Positions 1 through 10,197 are shown, counted from the stretch's first letter. The stretch is 64,000 nucleotides of DNA from Oceanospirillaceae bacterium (GCA_024234265.1 JACKOM010000011.1:21609-85608); one strand, 5' to 3'. The notes: generated by a model not told the origin, from the letters alone. Made by a program: numbers and translations.

Positions 1-2
1 GT

Positions 3-68
3 GGACCTGTTCCGCCAATACAACGCTCTTCGGGTACTGAGCACTATTCAACCAAAAGCTGGGGGTGA
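3..68 (+). CDS. Possible 3' end of an upstream gene (uncertain)
   Basis: Frame 3 is open from the window edge to a TGA at 66-68, and frame 2 is open to a TGA at 38-40. Either could be the tail of a gene lying to the left. Neither tail resembles a family I know. The real gene at 111 begins 42 bases later and has its own ribosome binding site. The call rests only on position and open frame, so it is weak. Confidence 0.2.
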   Translation, partial: GPVPPIQRSSGTEHYSTKSWG

Positions 69-110
69 CATAATTACAAAAAATTACACAGAAATACACA
101 GGGAGGCGTT

Positions 111-641
111 ATGCGATATACAAAAGCAAAAATTTTTCTGTTTTTTGGAATCGCGGTCTCTGCGTTTTTTTGCAGCGCCGATAACAACGATGAAACGGCG
201 GGCAATGATTATTACAAAAATGATATAGATGCCGCTATCCGTGAAGCACGGGAAAATCCACGTGCACAACATTTTTCAGCCAGGCAATGGTATGAACGGA
301 CAACGGCAGAAAGTTTTGAATTTCCGCCTTTAATGGGCAGTGAAATGGAGGCCGCAGTTGTTGAAGGCGGCATTGGCGCTTCTGCTGCAGGAGATAATAA
401 AAATACCGGTGAATTGTCGGAAAAAAATCAGGTTGAGCAGGTTAATAATGAGCAGGCGCAAAATGACCAAAACATACGCACTAAAATTAACACATCGGTA
501 AATCCGCAACAGCCAGAAGCACAAACAAGTGGTTACAGAGTGGATGTAAATTCCAGTTTTTACACCTTCCCGGGGGGTGATTCTGTTTCCACAAGCGGTA
601 TATACTCGGACGGCACATTTACGAGTAATAAAAGGCCCTGA
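111..641 (+). CDS. Small secreted protein of unknown function (paralog A)
   Basis: A 176-residue protein I do not recognise. The ATG follows a GGGAGG ribosome binding site. Residues 1-23 look like an export signal: a basic start, a hydrophobic stretch, then CSA before an acidic region. The mature part is hydrophilic and rich in Asn, Gln and Glu, so probably partly disordered. It shares blocks with the next gene: a YY-x-x-DI-x-x-A-x-(R/K)-EARE block near residue 40, a Y-x-RTTA-x-S block near 65, a VEG-x-I-x-x-SAAG block near 85, and a Ser/Thr-rich C-terminus ending RP. The pair is therefore a tandem duplication, probably co-transcribed because only two bases separate them. Location in the periplasm or outside the cell is an inference from the signal. 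Confidence 0.7.
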   Translation: MRYTKAKIFLFFGIAVSAFFCSADNNDETAGNDYYKNDIDAAIREARENPRAQHFSARQWYERTTAESFEFPPLMGSEMEAAVVEGGIGASAAGDNKNTGELSEKNQVEQVNNEQAQNDQNIRTKINTSVNPQQPEAQTSGYRVDVNSSFYTFPGGDSVSTSGIYSDGTFTSNKRP

Positions 642-643
642 TC

Positions 644-1123
644 ATGAAGTGGTTGTTGTCGCTGATAAGCCTTGTTTTGATCCAGCATTGTTTTGCACAG
701 CAGTATGCCGATGGTTATTACACGGATGACATCACCCGCGCCGTAAAAGAAGCCCGTGAAAAATCCCACCATTACGATTACAGCAGTAATTACCGATACA
801 AACGTACCACTGCACAAAGTATCGATATTAAACGCATGGATTATCAGGAAATGGACAGCACCCTGGTGGAGGGCGCTATTGCTTCGAGTGCTGCCGGTAA
901 GGTTGACCCGGATGATGACAGCGCTGTGTTAAAACAACACTCCGAATTACGCGCGGCCGATGAAGATAAACAGCTGACCCGCAATAACCGCGTGAATGAA
1001 GCACAGGCCCAGCAATTCGGCCACTACACCCATTCAACCGGTAATGCCGTTACACCGAACGGCATTTTAAGCTCCGGTAGCATTTACAGCGAAACGACCC
1101 TCACCTCTACCCCTAGGCCCTGA
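644..1123 (+). CDS. Small secreted protein of unknown function (paralog B)
   Basis: A 159-residue protein starting two bases after the stop of paralog A. Residues 1-18 form a clean signal peptide (MKWLL, hydrophobic core, CFA before QQ). The mature protein repeats the blocks of its neighbour: YYTDDI-x-x-AVKEARE, YKRTTAQS, and VEGAIASSAAG, with a Ser/Thr-rich tail ending TPRP. The spacing of the blocks is conserved while the linkers differ, so the motifs rather than the linkers are probably under selection. It has no catalytic motif I recognise. Its last 11 bases overlap the 3' end of the convergent acyl-CoA-dehydrogenase-like gene. The two paralogs probably act together at the envelope, but the function is unknown. 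Confidence 0.7.
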   Translation: MKWLLSLISLVLIQHCFAQQYADGYYTDDITRAVKEAREKSHHYDYSSNYRYKRTTAQSIDIKRMDYQEMDSTLVEGAIASSAAGKVDPDDDSAVLKQHSELRAADEDKQLTRNNRVNEAQAQQFGHYTHSTGNAVTPNGILSSGSIYSETTLTSTPRP

Positions 1124-1964
1124 TACTCTGCCAGGCTTTTTCCAGCCGGGCAGCGGTGGCTTTACGGGCAATGCCCAACACTTTCATATCGGCCTGCAAT
1201 TCGCGGCGATAATCTTCCGGCAACACATCACTGGCCAGAAAATCCTGCAGCAGGGCATGCAACTGACGCTCCCCTTCCGCCAGGGCAAGATGGGCATATG
1301 CCTGCTCCCTTTCAGGAAAAATCCCCTTTAACGCGAACATCAATAACATAGCCCGCTCCGCCAAGTACTCCGGTAACTGGTAAGCCAGCACCATGGCCTG
1401 CACATGCCCCAGCGCCGCAGCCTGGATGTGCATATCCTCAAGGATACGAAAAGCTTTGTTGTAATCCGTATAACCATCCCCCGGCAGTATCTGCCCGGCC
1501 CCTACGGCCACACCATCAAAACGGCAACGCCCATGGGGAATATGCTGCAACAGCCCCAGCGGTGGCAGGCGTTCAATCGTCACCCCCGGGGCAGAGGCCG
1601 GAACATGTACCAGCTTGAGTTGCGGGCGGCCCTCAAGCTCGCCGGTTTTGCACAGCACCAGCAGCTCCTGGGCCATTTCCGCCATTGATATATAGGTTTT
1701 TTCGCCCCTGAGCAGGCCATCGTGCAACTGGGTGGCAATATTACGCGGGTGATTACCCTGGGCTTCTGACACACACATGGCCGCCCATGCCCCCATGGGT
1801 AAAGCAGGAATTAATGCCTGCAGGGCACTGCGGTAACCCGCCGCAAAAACACAGGAGAAATCCGCAGCCTGCTGGCCCGCATTGAAGGCCCATTGCAGGG
1901 TGTTATGCGGCAGGCTGTTTGCCCAGAAAAAATCGCTGAATTGCTTAAATGTATTGGCAGACAT
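1113..1964 (-). CDS. Short acyl-CoA-dehydrogenase-like protein
   Basis: A 283-residue protein that reads like the core of an acyl-CoA dehydrogenase. It has an N-terminal helical part, then a middle beta part with CVSEAQGN in place of the family's TEP-x-xGSD stretch near residue 70. GEKTYIS follows near 91, then a strand ending RCRFDGVAVGAGQILPGDGY, then a helical region. Family members are normally about 380-400 residues, so the C-terminal four-helix domain is shortened and the catalytic base is not obvious. It may bind acyl-CoA or flavin without full activity. The ATG at 1964 is preferred over a TTG 12 bases upstream. It stands alone, downstream of the 2016-2804 gene but separated from it by a terminator. 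Confidence 0.6.
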   Translation of the reverse strand: MSANTFKQFSDFFWANSLPHNTLQWAFNAGQQAADFSCVFAAGYRSALQALIPALPMGAWAAMCVSEAQGNHPRNIATQLHDGLLRGEKTYISMAEMAQELLVLCKTGELEGRPQLKLVHVPASAPGVTIERLPPLGLLQHIPHGRCRFDGVAVGAGQILPGDGYTDYNKAFRILEDMHIQAAALGHVQAMVLAYQLPEYLAERAMLLMFALKGIFPEREQAYAHLALAEGERQLHALLQDFLASDVLPEDYRRELQADMKVLGIARKATAARLEKAWQSIRA

Positions 1965-1974
1965 AGGACACCAC

Positions 1975-2006
1975 AAATAAAAAGTGGGGGGCTATTGCCC
2001 CCCACT
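1975..2006 (-). terminator. Rho-independent terminator of the coiled-coil gene
   Basis: A 10-bp GC-rich stem (AGTGGGGGGC paired with its complement, 1983-2006) is followed on the minus strand by a T-rich run. It lies just past the stop of the 2016-2804 gene and before the next minus-strand gene. Confidence 0.8.
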
Positions 2007-2015
2007 CAGGTGATT

Positions 2016-2804
2016 TTAAGGTGCGGGCGTGGCCGCTGCGGCTTTTGGAATTTGCCCCTGCAGCTCTTTCAGATCAGCCTTGAGCGCCTCAAGCTGTTTA
2101 TCGATCTGGCTCAGGCGGCGGTTGTGCTGAATACGGGTAGCATCAATGGCTTTAATCGAAGCAGACTGCTCATCCAGTTGTTTCTGCGCGGCTTCCGGCA
2201 CGCCTTTGAGGCGTTTATTCAGATCATTAATATCTGACTGCAGGGATTTTGTCTGGGCGGCTAACTGATCTGCCTGCTGGGCTACACGGGTATCCAGCTC
2301 ACCGGCCTGCTGACGCAGGGATTTATTGGTTTTTTCCTGATTTTCGATACTGGCGCTGTGCTGAGTCAGAATTTTACCCTGATCGTCGATCAGTTCTTTA
2401 TTGCGCGCCACATCCACTTTCAGGCGTTTATTCGTGGCATCCCACAATTTCTGAATTTCGCTGCCTTGCTCGTTCAGCTGAATACGCAGGGCATCCACCG
2501 ACAAATTCGCCTGCTCGCCGGTATCGGATAATTGCCCCTGTAATTTTTGCAGGGCCTGGGTGGTAATCCGGGATTCTTCCATCAAAGCCTGGTTCTGATA
2601 AAACAGATAACCCAGCCCCAGCAGGGATACCAGCAGACACATCCACAACACATAGGGGGTTTGCCCCTGGGCCGTATTTTCCGGCTGGGGATTATTCACC
2701 TGGGGCGGCACTTTTTTGCTGGCCGTTTTTGGCGGGTAATAGGGCATGTCATCCTTAGTGGCGGATAACGAAGCGAGCTCTACGGGTTCCTGATCACGGG
2801 TCAT
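2016..2804 (-). CDS. Single-pass membrane protein with long coiled coil, unknown function
   Basis: A 262-residue protein I do not recognise. The first 50 residues are cytoplasmic-type, with a Pro-rich PPK-x-x-x-KKVPPQ part. One membrane segment lies at about residues 51-69 (YVLWMCLLVSLLGLGYLFY). After it come about 180 residues of heptad-rich Gln/Leu/Lys/Asp sequence predicted as coiled coil, ending in an Ala/Pro tail. The layout (N-in, long extracytoplasmic coiled coil) suggests an envelope spacer or scaffold. It is divergent from sodB, with 220 bases between them that must carry both promoters, and it is followed by its own terminator, so it is probably a single-gene unit. Confidence 0.7.
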   Translation of the reverse strand: MTRDQEPVELASLSATKDDMPYYPPKTASKKVPPQVNNPQPENTAQGQTPYVLWMCLLVSLLGLGYLFYQNQALMEESRITTQALQKLQGQLSDTGEQANLSVDALRIQLNEQGSEIQKLWDATNKRLKVDVARNKELIDDQGKILTQHSASIENQEKTNKSLRQQAGELDTRVAQQADQLAAQTKSLQSDINDLNKRLKGVPEAAQKQLDEQSASIKAIDATRIQHNRRLSQIDKQLEALKADLKELQGQIPKAAAATPAP

Positions 2805-3024
2805 AATGTTTTAAACCAAATGGAATGCTACACATTCTGACAATCTCGCCCCATTTCGCAAGTCTGAACGCCGATGAATTATGCATTTCGCCAAATACCC
2901 ACACTTTTTTCATGAATAGATAAGCCCGGGGGGGGATGCTATCATTCCGCCACCTTACATCTTGTAGGGCGCCTGCGGGCGACTTGATGAGAAAAACACA
3001 GCATCAGCTACGGAGAGATTACAT

Positions 3025-3609
3025 ATGTCGTTTGAACTGCCAGCACTGCCATACGCTAAAAACGCCTTAGAGCCGCACATTTCTGCTGAAACCCTGGAAT
3101 TTCACCACGGCAAACACCACCAGACCTACGTGACCAAGCTCAACGGCCTGATCGAAGGTACTGATTTCGCCGGCAAATCCCTGGAAGACATCGTAAAAAC
3201 CTCCTCCGGTGGTGTATTCAACAACGCTGCCCAGGTTTGGAACCACACCTTCTACTGGAACAGCATGGCGCCAAACGCAGGTGGCGAGCCTACCGGTGCA
3301 CTTGCTGAAGCCATCAACAAAAACTTCGGTTCTTTCGCTGAATTCAAAGCTAAATTCAACGACTCTGCCGTGAACAACTTCGGTTCCAGCTGGACCTGGT
3401 TAGTGAAAAAAGCTGACGGCTCCCTGGCTATCGTAAACACTTCTAACGCTGCTACCCCAATCACTGAAGCCGGTGTTACCCCACTGCTGACCGTTGACCT
3501 GTGGGAACACGCTTATTACATCGATTACCGTAACGTACGTCCTAACTACCTGGAAGGTTTCTGGAAGTTAGCAAACTGGAACTTCGCGGCAGCCAACTTC
3601 GCCAAGTAA
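3025..3609 (+). CDS. sodB: Iron superoxide dismutase
   Basis: Converts superoxide to oxygen and hydrogen peroxide in the cytoplasm. The protein has 194 residues, normal for SodB. The metal ligands are visible: His27, His74, Asp158 (in DLWEH) and His162. The active-site Gln is at 70, in AAQVWNH, which is the iron-type position, whereas manganese enzymes place their Gln further on. GGAGAG lies eight bases before the ATG. A strong terminator follows. Codon use looks more biased than in the flanking genes (many AAC, CTG and GGT codons), as expected for an abundant protein. I could not identify a Fur site with confidence in the 220-base upstream region. Confidence 0.97.
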   Translation: MSFELPALPYAKNALEPHISAETLEFHHGKHHQTYVTKLNGLIEGTDFAGKSLEDIVKTSSGGVFNNAAQVWNHTFYWNSMAPNAGGEPTGALAEAINKNFGSFAEFKAKFNDSAVNNFGSSWTWLVKKADGSLAIVNTSNAATPITEAGVTPLLTVDLWEHAYYIDYRNVRPNYLEGFWKLANWNFAAANFAK

Positions 3610-3626
3610 TTCCGGCTTGAACGAAT

Positions 3627-3661
3627 AAGCCAGTGCAGTTAGCCTGCACTGGCTTTTTTTA
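3627..3661 (+). terminator. Terminator of sodB
   Basis: The stem AAGCCAGTGCAG pairs with CTGCACTGGCTT across a five-base loop and is followed by a T run. It sits 18 bases after the sodB stop. The next gene starts just after it and so probably has its own weak promoter or depends on read-through. Confidence 0.9.
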
Positions 3662-3673
3662 TTGGGAATAATC

Positions 3674-4252
3674 ATGAAAAAACTGATTTTGGGTTCCAGC
3701 TCAGTGTTCCGCAAAGCCCTGCTGGAAAAGCTTGGCCTGGAGTTTGAGTGCGACTCCCCGGATATTGATGAAACGCCCCTCAAAAATGAACACCCCAGGG
3801 ACATGGTCGCACGCCTCGCATTAGCCAAGGCCCAGGCCATTGCCAAACGCCAGCCGCAGGCACTGATTATCGCATCAGACCAATGCGCCACACTGGATAA
3901 TAAAATTATTGGTAAACCCGGTGAACATGCCGCTGCCGTACAACAACTGCAGGATGCCAGCGGGCGCAGCGTAACTTTCTATACCAGCCTGTGTCTGTAC
4001 AACAGCCAGAACGATGAATATGAATTGTGCGTGGAGCCATTTCACGTGCATTTCCGCGAATTAAATGACAGCCAGATTGAAAATTATCTGCAGCGTGAGC
4101 AACCCTACAATTGCGCAGGCAGTTTTAAATCGGAAGGTTTAGGCATCAGCCTGTTTGAACGTCTGGAAGGGGATGACCCGAACACATTAATTGGTTTACC
4201 CCTGATCAAACTGATCAGAATGCTCGGTAAACAAGGTATCGATGTAATTTAA
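3674..4252 (+). CDS. yceF: Maf-family nucleotide pyrophosphatase, YceF type
   Basis: A house-cleaning pyrophosphatase. The YceF branch of the Maf family hydrolyses 7-methyl-GTP to the monophosphate. The 192 residues match E. coli YceF throughout: the LILGSSS-x-x-RKALLEKL N-terminus, D-x-DETP near residue 33, the catalytic ASDQ near 70, GKPG, VTFYTSL, and the diagnostic CAGSFKSEG-x-G-x-x-LFERLEG-x-DPNTL-x-GLPL C-terminus. The ATG at 3674 is preferred to a TTG 12 bases upstream because GGGA precedes it at good spacing. It is followed by a bidirectional terminator shared with gspD. Confidence 0.93.
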   Translation: MKKLILGSSSVFRKALLEKLGLEFECDSPDIDETPLKNEHPRDMVARLALAKAQAIAKRQPQALIIASDQCATLDNKIIGKPGEHAAAVQQLQDASGRSVTFYTSLCLYNSQNDEYELCVEPFHVHFRELNDSQIENYLQREQPYNCAGSFKSEGLGISLFERLEGDDPNTLIGLPLIKLIRMLGKQGIDVI

Positions 4253-4261
4253 CGCAGTAAT

Positions 4262-4289
4262 AAAAAAGGGGCTTTCGCCCCTTTTTTAT
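4262..4289. terminator. Bidirectional terminator between yceF and gspD
   Basis: An AAAAAAGGGGC / GCCCCTTTTTT hairpin with a TTTC loop. A tracts and T tracts flank both sides, so it can stop the convergent transcripts of yceF and of gspN-gspC-gspD. Confidence 0.9.
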
Positions 4290-6182
4290 TTAGTTTTTAA
4301 ACAGCTTATTCAGTTGTTTATCTATGCCATCCACACCGAGTTTGTCACTTAAATCCACTTCGTAAATACCATCAAATTTACGGCGCGCAATATCAGCACT
4401 GTCTTCTTTGTTCAGCACAATGCTCGGTTTGATGAATACCATGAGATTCTGCTTAACCTTAGTTTCAGAGGTTGAACGGAATAACCAACCAATTAACGGA
4501 ATATCCCCCAGAAACGGGATTTTCGACTGGGTTTCTTCTACCGCATCGTTAATTAAACCACCCAATACGATAATTTCTTTATCTTCCGCCAGAATCTGGG
4601 TTTTGATGGAGCGTTTGTTGGTAATTAAATCCGCCTGCCCTTCAACTGGTTTGGTTTGTACCGACTCAGTGCTTTGTTCCACTTCCAGACGGATAAATTT
4701 GCCATCATGAATATGGGGAATCACTTTCAGTGTGGTACCCACATCCTGACGTTTAATAGTAGTGAACGGATTTGAGTTACTGGTGGAAGAAGTGGAGCCG
4801 GTGACAAACGGCACGTTCTGACCCACCACTATCTCAGCTTCCTGGTTATCCAGGGTCATAATAGAAGGCGTAGATAACAGGTTACTGTTGGAAACCGATT
4901 GCAGAGCCTGAATCACCACCGCAAATTCCTGACCTTTATATAAACCACCACCGCCAATTGTCATGCCGGATGCAAGACTGGGAGCACCGGTTTTAATGCC
5001 GGTAATAATATCCGTCAGGCTTTGCCCAGCATCACCAAAATTGGTGCCTAATAAAGGGGTTTGCCCGCTGTTGATATTATCCAGATCAACCGCAGCTAAC
5101 TGTGTACCGATGCGCTCCGCGTTGTTACCAATAATTTCTACGATCGCCGCTTCAATCAGCACCTGCGCACGGCGCACGTCCAGTTGCGAGACAATTTCAC
5201 GAATTTCACTTAATACCGATGGCTCTGCGCGGATAACCAGCGCGTTAAGGCCTTCATCCGGGTTCACACTGGCTTTTGCGCCGGTTTTATTGCCCTTTTC
5301 ATCCGCCACATCACCTAACAGGTTTTTCAGCAGTTCGGCCATTTTTTTCGCATCGGCATATTGCAGGCGAATCACAGTGGCGCTGCCGGCAAATTTAGAC
5401 GGGGAATCCAGATCCGCGATCAGGCTTTTAATACGGTCACGGGCAGATTTTTCACCTTTGATAATAATGCGGTTTGCACGTTCATCGGCCACCACACGGA
5501 TACGGCCCTGCACACCACTGGTATCAGCGGTTTTGCCTTCAGATACTTTTTCCGGGTCGAGGCTTTTTAAAATCTCAACCACATCACCCACCCAGGCTTT
5601 TTCCAGCTGCACCACTTCAAGATCTTCGGAGCCTGAGTTGTCGAGTTTTTCGATAATTTTTTCGATACGTTTAATATTGGCAACGGAATCAATCACGATT
5701 AAAGCGTTTGCGCTTTTTACACCGGCCAGATGGCCGTACTTAGCAACCATAGGGCGCAGAATCGGCACTAAATCCAATGCTGGGGTATCTTTAATCTGAA
5801 TAACCGCAGCCACTAAATCCTCACCTTTGTTACGCCCGATACCAAAGGGTGAACCACCTTCCTGTTTAACATCGTTCTGCTGAATAATTTTAATCACGTT
5901 GCCCGCAGGCACTGCTGCAAAACCATTCACGTTTAAAACTGACAAAAACATCTGGTACACAGTTTCTTTATTCATATCCGCATCGGACATGATAGTTACC
6001 TTGCCCTTAACACGGGGGTCAATTACAAAACTGTACCCGGTGATATTGGAAACCTGGGCAATTAAGGCGCGGATATCCGCATCCTTCAGGTTTACCTTCC
6101 AGGTTTGCTCTGCTGACTGGGCCTGATTGCTGATAAGTGCAATCCCCAGTAGCAAACTTGCCAGCCATTTATGCATTGTCAT
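4290..6182 (-). CDS. gspD: Type II secretion outer-membrane secretin GspD
   Basis: Forms the multimeric outer-membrane gate of the type II secretion system. The protein has 630 residues. A signal peptide occupies about residues 1-23 (cleaved after QSA). The N0 domain follows (WKVNLKDADIRALI, about 27-100), then three N1-N3 repeats with KSANALIVIDS, ERANRIIIKGE and EGLNALVIRAEP signatures. The secretin core runs from about 330 to 600, with VPFVTG, the TTLKVIPHI stretch and the LGGLI...IPFLGDIPLIGWLFRS signature. It is the last gene of a gspN-gspC-gspD run. The rest of the machine (gspE-gspM) is not in this window. Such split loci occur in polysaccharide degraders related to Cellvibrio. Confidence 0.95.
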   Translation of the reverse strand: MTMHKWLASLLLGIALISNQAQSAEQTWKVNLKDADIRALIAQVSNITGYSFVIDPRVKGKVTIMSDADMNKETVYQMFLSVLNVNGFAAVPAGNVIKIIQQNDVKQEGGSPFGIGRNKGEDLVAAVIQIKDTPALDLVPILRPMVAKYGHLAGVKSANALIVIDSVANIKRIEKIIEKLDNSGSEDLEVVQLEKAWVGDVVEILKSLDPEKVSEGKTADTSGVQGRIRVVADERANRIIIKGEKSARDRIKSLIADLDSPSKFAGSATVIRLQYADAKKMAELLKNLLGDVADEKGNKTGAKASVNPDEGLNALVIRAEPSVLSEIREIVSQLDVRRAQVLIEAAIVEIIGNNAERIGTQLAAVDLDNINSGQTPLLGTNFGDAGQSLTDIITGIKTGAPSLASGMTIGGGGLYKGQEFAVVIQALQSVSNSNLLSTPSIMTLDNQEAEIVVGQNVPFVTGSTSSTSNSNPFTTIKRQDVGTTLKVIPHIHDGKFIRLEVEQSTESVQTKPVEGQADLITNKRSIKTQILAEDKEIIVLGGLINDAVEETQSKIPFLGDIPLIGWLFRSTSETKVKQNLMVFIKPSIVLNKEDSADIARRKFDGIYEVDLSDKLGVDGIDKQLNKLFKN

Positions 6183-6192
6183 AATTTACCGC

Positions 6193-7065
6193 TTATCTGA
6201 AACTGTGATTAATTGTAAAACGACTACCCCCGCGCTCAACCTCAATGCGGGCTGCGCCAGAGTCATAAACTTCGTCGACCAGGTTTTTATCTGCATCCGG
6301 ATTACCCAGAGAATGGCCATTCACGGAAATAATTTTGTCGCCGGGTTTCATACCTAACCCCGTCAGCATGCTGGCATTTTCAGTGACTTCGTAACCGTCA
6401 TCAGCCACTTTCAGACCTACATTATTCAATGCCTGTTGCGCATCACCTTCCAGCTGATCTTTGGCAAAGGCTACAAAATCCTCAGGGCTGCTGACATCCT
6501 GCAGGCGTTCATTAAAATTGCCACCGCGGGGACGTTGGCCTGCATTTTCACGGGGCGCAGGAATATTTTCACGCAGGGCCTGTACACCACCGGTAATATC
6601 TTCAAAGGTCAGGGTTTCGAGTTTACCGTTGGTATCGAGCACGACTTTATCTTCGTACACGTTGGCCAGGGTCGTACGCCCCTGCACCCTGTCGCCCACA
6701 CGGAAAAATTCCCCTTCACGGCCCGTCTCCGCAATAATTGCGCTGGACTTACTTGGATCACGGGAAGTAAACACGCCCAGCAACACTAAACGTAAACGGG
6801 TTTCCGGGGCTGCCTCCACATTCATCTGCGCAGTGCTTTCATCGTAACGGCCAAATAAATCCCAGGCGGCAATGTCCTGCTGTGTATTTTGTTGTGCCGC
6901 ACCGTCGGCGTGTTCTTTTGCCGCTGGCAGCACTAACACAGGACGATCAGCCACCTGCCAGGTAAAAGAAGCAGATTGATACGCAATCACCACGACCAAT
7001 AACCAGCAGAGCACTGCCAGTGTGCGAATCAATGTTTTATGTTCAGACCAATGGCCCACACACAT
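6193..7065 (-). CDS. gspC: Type II secretion inner-membrane protein GspC
   Basis: Links the inner-membrane platform to the GspD secretin and helps select substrates. The 290 residues show one membrane segment (about 13-31), a Pro/Ala linker, and the homology region (WDLFGRY near 69, then LRLVLLGVF near 90 and ...AIIAETGREGEFFRVGD), which contacts GspD. The C-terminal PDZ domain is at about 205-290 (LTGLGMKPGDKIISVNG). CAGGGGA precedes the ATG. It ends 11 bases before gspD and follows gspN by 17 bases, so the three are one operon. Confidence 0.92.
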   Translation of the reverse strand: MCVGHWSEHKTLIRTLAVLCWLLVVVIAYQSASFTWQVADRPVLVLPAAKEHADGAAQQNTQQDIAAWDLFGRYDESTAQMNVEAAPETRLRLVLLGVFTSRDPSKSSAIIAETGREGEFFRVGDRVQGRTTLANVYEDKVVLDTNGKLETLTFEDITGGVQALRENIPAPRENAGQRPRGGNFNERLQDVSSPEDFVAFAKDQLEGDAQQALNNVGLKVADDGYEVTENASMLTGLGMKPGDKIISVNGHSLGNPDADKNLVDEVYDSGAARIEVERGGSRFTINHSFR

Positions 7066-7082
7066 TCCCCTGCAAAAAATAA

Positions 7083-7835
7083 TTAAAAAATCCTATGGGA
7101 TACTTCAAAAATGCTGGCATCAGCAGGTGCTGTGCCCGGCAAATTTTCACCCAATACGTCGATAAAACGGCGTTTGATCGCAACGCTGGCCCAACCATCG
7201 GGTTTTACCTGGGCATCCGCCAGATCGTCACCTTCAGTTGTCACCACACCCACATTTAACTGACCAGCTTCTGCGGAAAGATTTGCCAGCAGCACGGGCA
7301 ATTGTGCCGTTTTATTCTGGGCACCGACCCGGTAATTAACCCGCCCGCCCTGCCACACTGCGCGGCCCTTAGCGGCGAGGGTTTTATGTGCCGGAATATC
7401 AAACGAAAATTCTGCATTGCTCAGATCAAGATCACCGCTGATGTTCACGCCCTGAGGGTTGGTAAAACGATTTACCAACGCTGGGGTAACAAACGCTTTC
7501 ACTTCCCGCAGGTTCACAATTCCCGCCGGGGTCGCTGACAGGCGCGCTGACAATTTAAAATCAGGGTTTTTTACATCAATCTCGGCCGCCAGTTTACCCA
7601 CCAGCAGACGCGCAGGTTTTATCTGCCAGCTTGCATCAATAGCGCCGAGCATAGGGTGATTCAGCTTGAGGTCTGCGTGCCAGAGGGTGCCAGTGGCTGC
7701 CACAACCTGCACCGGCAGATTCGATGGCAGTACCCATTTTTGAATCAGACTGACCGGAAACAGCGCCAGCAGAAAAATAACGTACGCAAGAATCCCTACA
7801 GCAATAAACCAGCGATTCCGAGTTTTCGTGGTCAA
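7083..7835 (-). CDS. gspN: Type II secretion accessory protein GspN
   Basis: An accessory inner-membrane protein found only in some type II systems; its exact role is not settled. The 250 residues begin with a membrane segment (about 9-29), then a periplasmic beta-rich domain with TGTLWHADL, an ASWQIKPARLLVGKL stretch typical of GspN, and SGDLDLSNAEFSF. The start is a TTG preceded by GGGA, as I find no in-frame ATG nearby. It is the first gene of the operon. The 226 bases between it and the groEL terminator should hold the promoter, but I could not identify boxes with confidence. Confidence 0.88.
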   Translation of the reverse strand: MTTKTRNRWFIAVGILAYVIFLLALFPVSLIQKWVLPSNLPVQVVAATGTLWHADLKLNHPMLGAIDASWQIKPARLLVGKLAAEIDVKNPDFKLSARLSATPAGIVNLREVKAFVTPALVNRFTNPQGVNISGDLDLSNAEFSFDIPAHKTLAAKGRAVWQGGRVNYRVGAQNKTAQLPVLLANLSAEAGQLNVGVVTTEGDDLADAQVKPDGWASVAIKRRFIDVLGENLPGTAPADASIFEVSHRIF

Positions 7836-8061
7836 AATCTATCCCGCTTTATTATGGTTATAAAGGCAAAGTCGCCCATTCTAAAACAGCTGGGGCGCAA
7901 GTGTAACGGTGAAAAATGACAATTCTGTAACCTTAACCTATTTGTGTGAAAAATATGACAGACAAATGCAAAGGCGCAGAGTTCATGCCGCGCGGCAGCT
8001 TTACACTTCATCCGCAAGCGACCTTTTTGGCCTGATATCGCTGAATTCCCTGAACACAGGC

Positions 8062-8091
8062 AAAAAAAAGCCCCGCAGAGCGGGGCTTTTT
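8062..8091 (-). terminator. Terminator of groES-groEL
   Basis: An AAAAGCCCCGC / GCGGGGCTTTT hairpin with an AGA loop, 18 bases past the groEL stop, with a run of eight T on the minus-strand side. Confidence 0.9.
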
Positions 8092-8108
8092 CAGGTTACA
8101 GGGGCAAA

Positions 8109-9770
<1,662 letters not shown>

Positions 9771-9793
9771 TCAAATCACACAAGGTGCGGCAA

Positions 9794-10087
9794 TTAAGCT
9801 TCGATCACACCGTAAATTTCGCTTTCGTTGAGGATCAGCAAATCTTCGCCGTCGATAGAAATGGTGTTGCTGCCGGAGTATTTACCGAACACAACGATGT
9901 CACCCACTTTCAGGTCCAGCGCTTTTACGTCGCCATTTTGCAGAATACGGCCAGTGCCCACTGCCACTACTTCACCCTGATTAGGTTTTTCAGCCGCTGC
10001 GCCTGGCAGAACGATACCACCGGCGGTTTTTTTCTCTTCTTCTTTACGACGAACTACAACACGGTCGTGTAATGGACGAATTTTCAT
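9794..10087 (-). CDS. groS: Co-chaperonin GroES (Hsp10)
   Basis: Caps the GroEL cage. It has 97 residues with [14 protein letters not shown] at the start, the mobile loop [10 protein letters not shown] at about 20-29, and the roof and C-terminal [12 protein letters not shown] and [17 protein letters not shown] parts. It is the first gene of the groES-groEL operon, with about 100 bases of untranslated leader from the heat-shock promoter at 10198-10222. Confidence 0.98.
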   Translation of the reverse strand: MKIRPLHDRVVVRRKEEEKKTAGGIVLPGAAAEKPNQGEVVAVGTGRILQNGDVKALDLKVGDIVVFGKYSGSNTISIDGEDLLILNESEIYGVIEA

Positions 10088-10159
10088 CTACCTATCTCCA
10101 AACAAGCACTATACAAGTTTTATTGAGAGCCCCAGCGCCCTGGTGCTGAATCTGTTAGA

Positions 10160-10181
10160 CGAACAGTCAGCTCCCTGTTCG
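10160..10181 (-). repeat. Stem-loop in the groES leader
   Basis: CGAACAG and CTGTTCG form a perfect 7-bp stem around an 8-base spacer, close to the predicted 5' end of the groES mRNA. It is not a CIRCE element (the spacing and sequence differ). It may stabilise the 5' end; this is inference. Confidence 0.5.
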
Positions 10182-10197
10182 CATGGTGCGAGGCATA

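Noticed and set aside
4963..5799. A 278-codon open frame opposite gspD
   Set aside because: Ser/Arg/Ile-rich shadow of the secretin gene with no start signal.
7832..8017. A 61-codon minus-strand frame upstream of gspN
   Set aside because: No ribosome binding site, Cys/His/Arg-rich random composition. The region is better read as the gspN promoter area.
10088..10197. CIRCE operator for HrcA before groES
   Set aside because: The inverted repeat seen has a 7-bp arm and unrelated sequence; the 9-bp CIRCE arms are absent.
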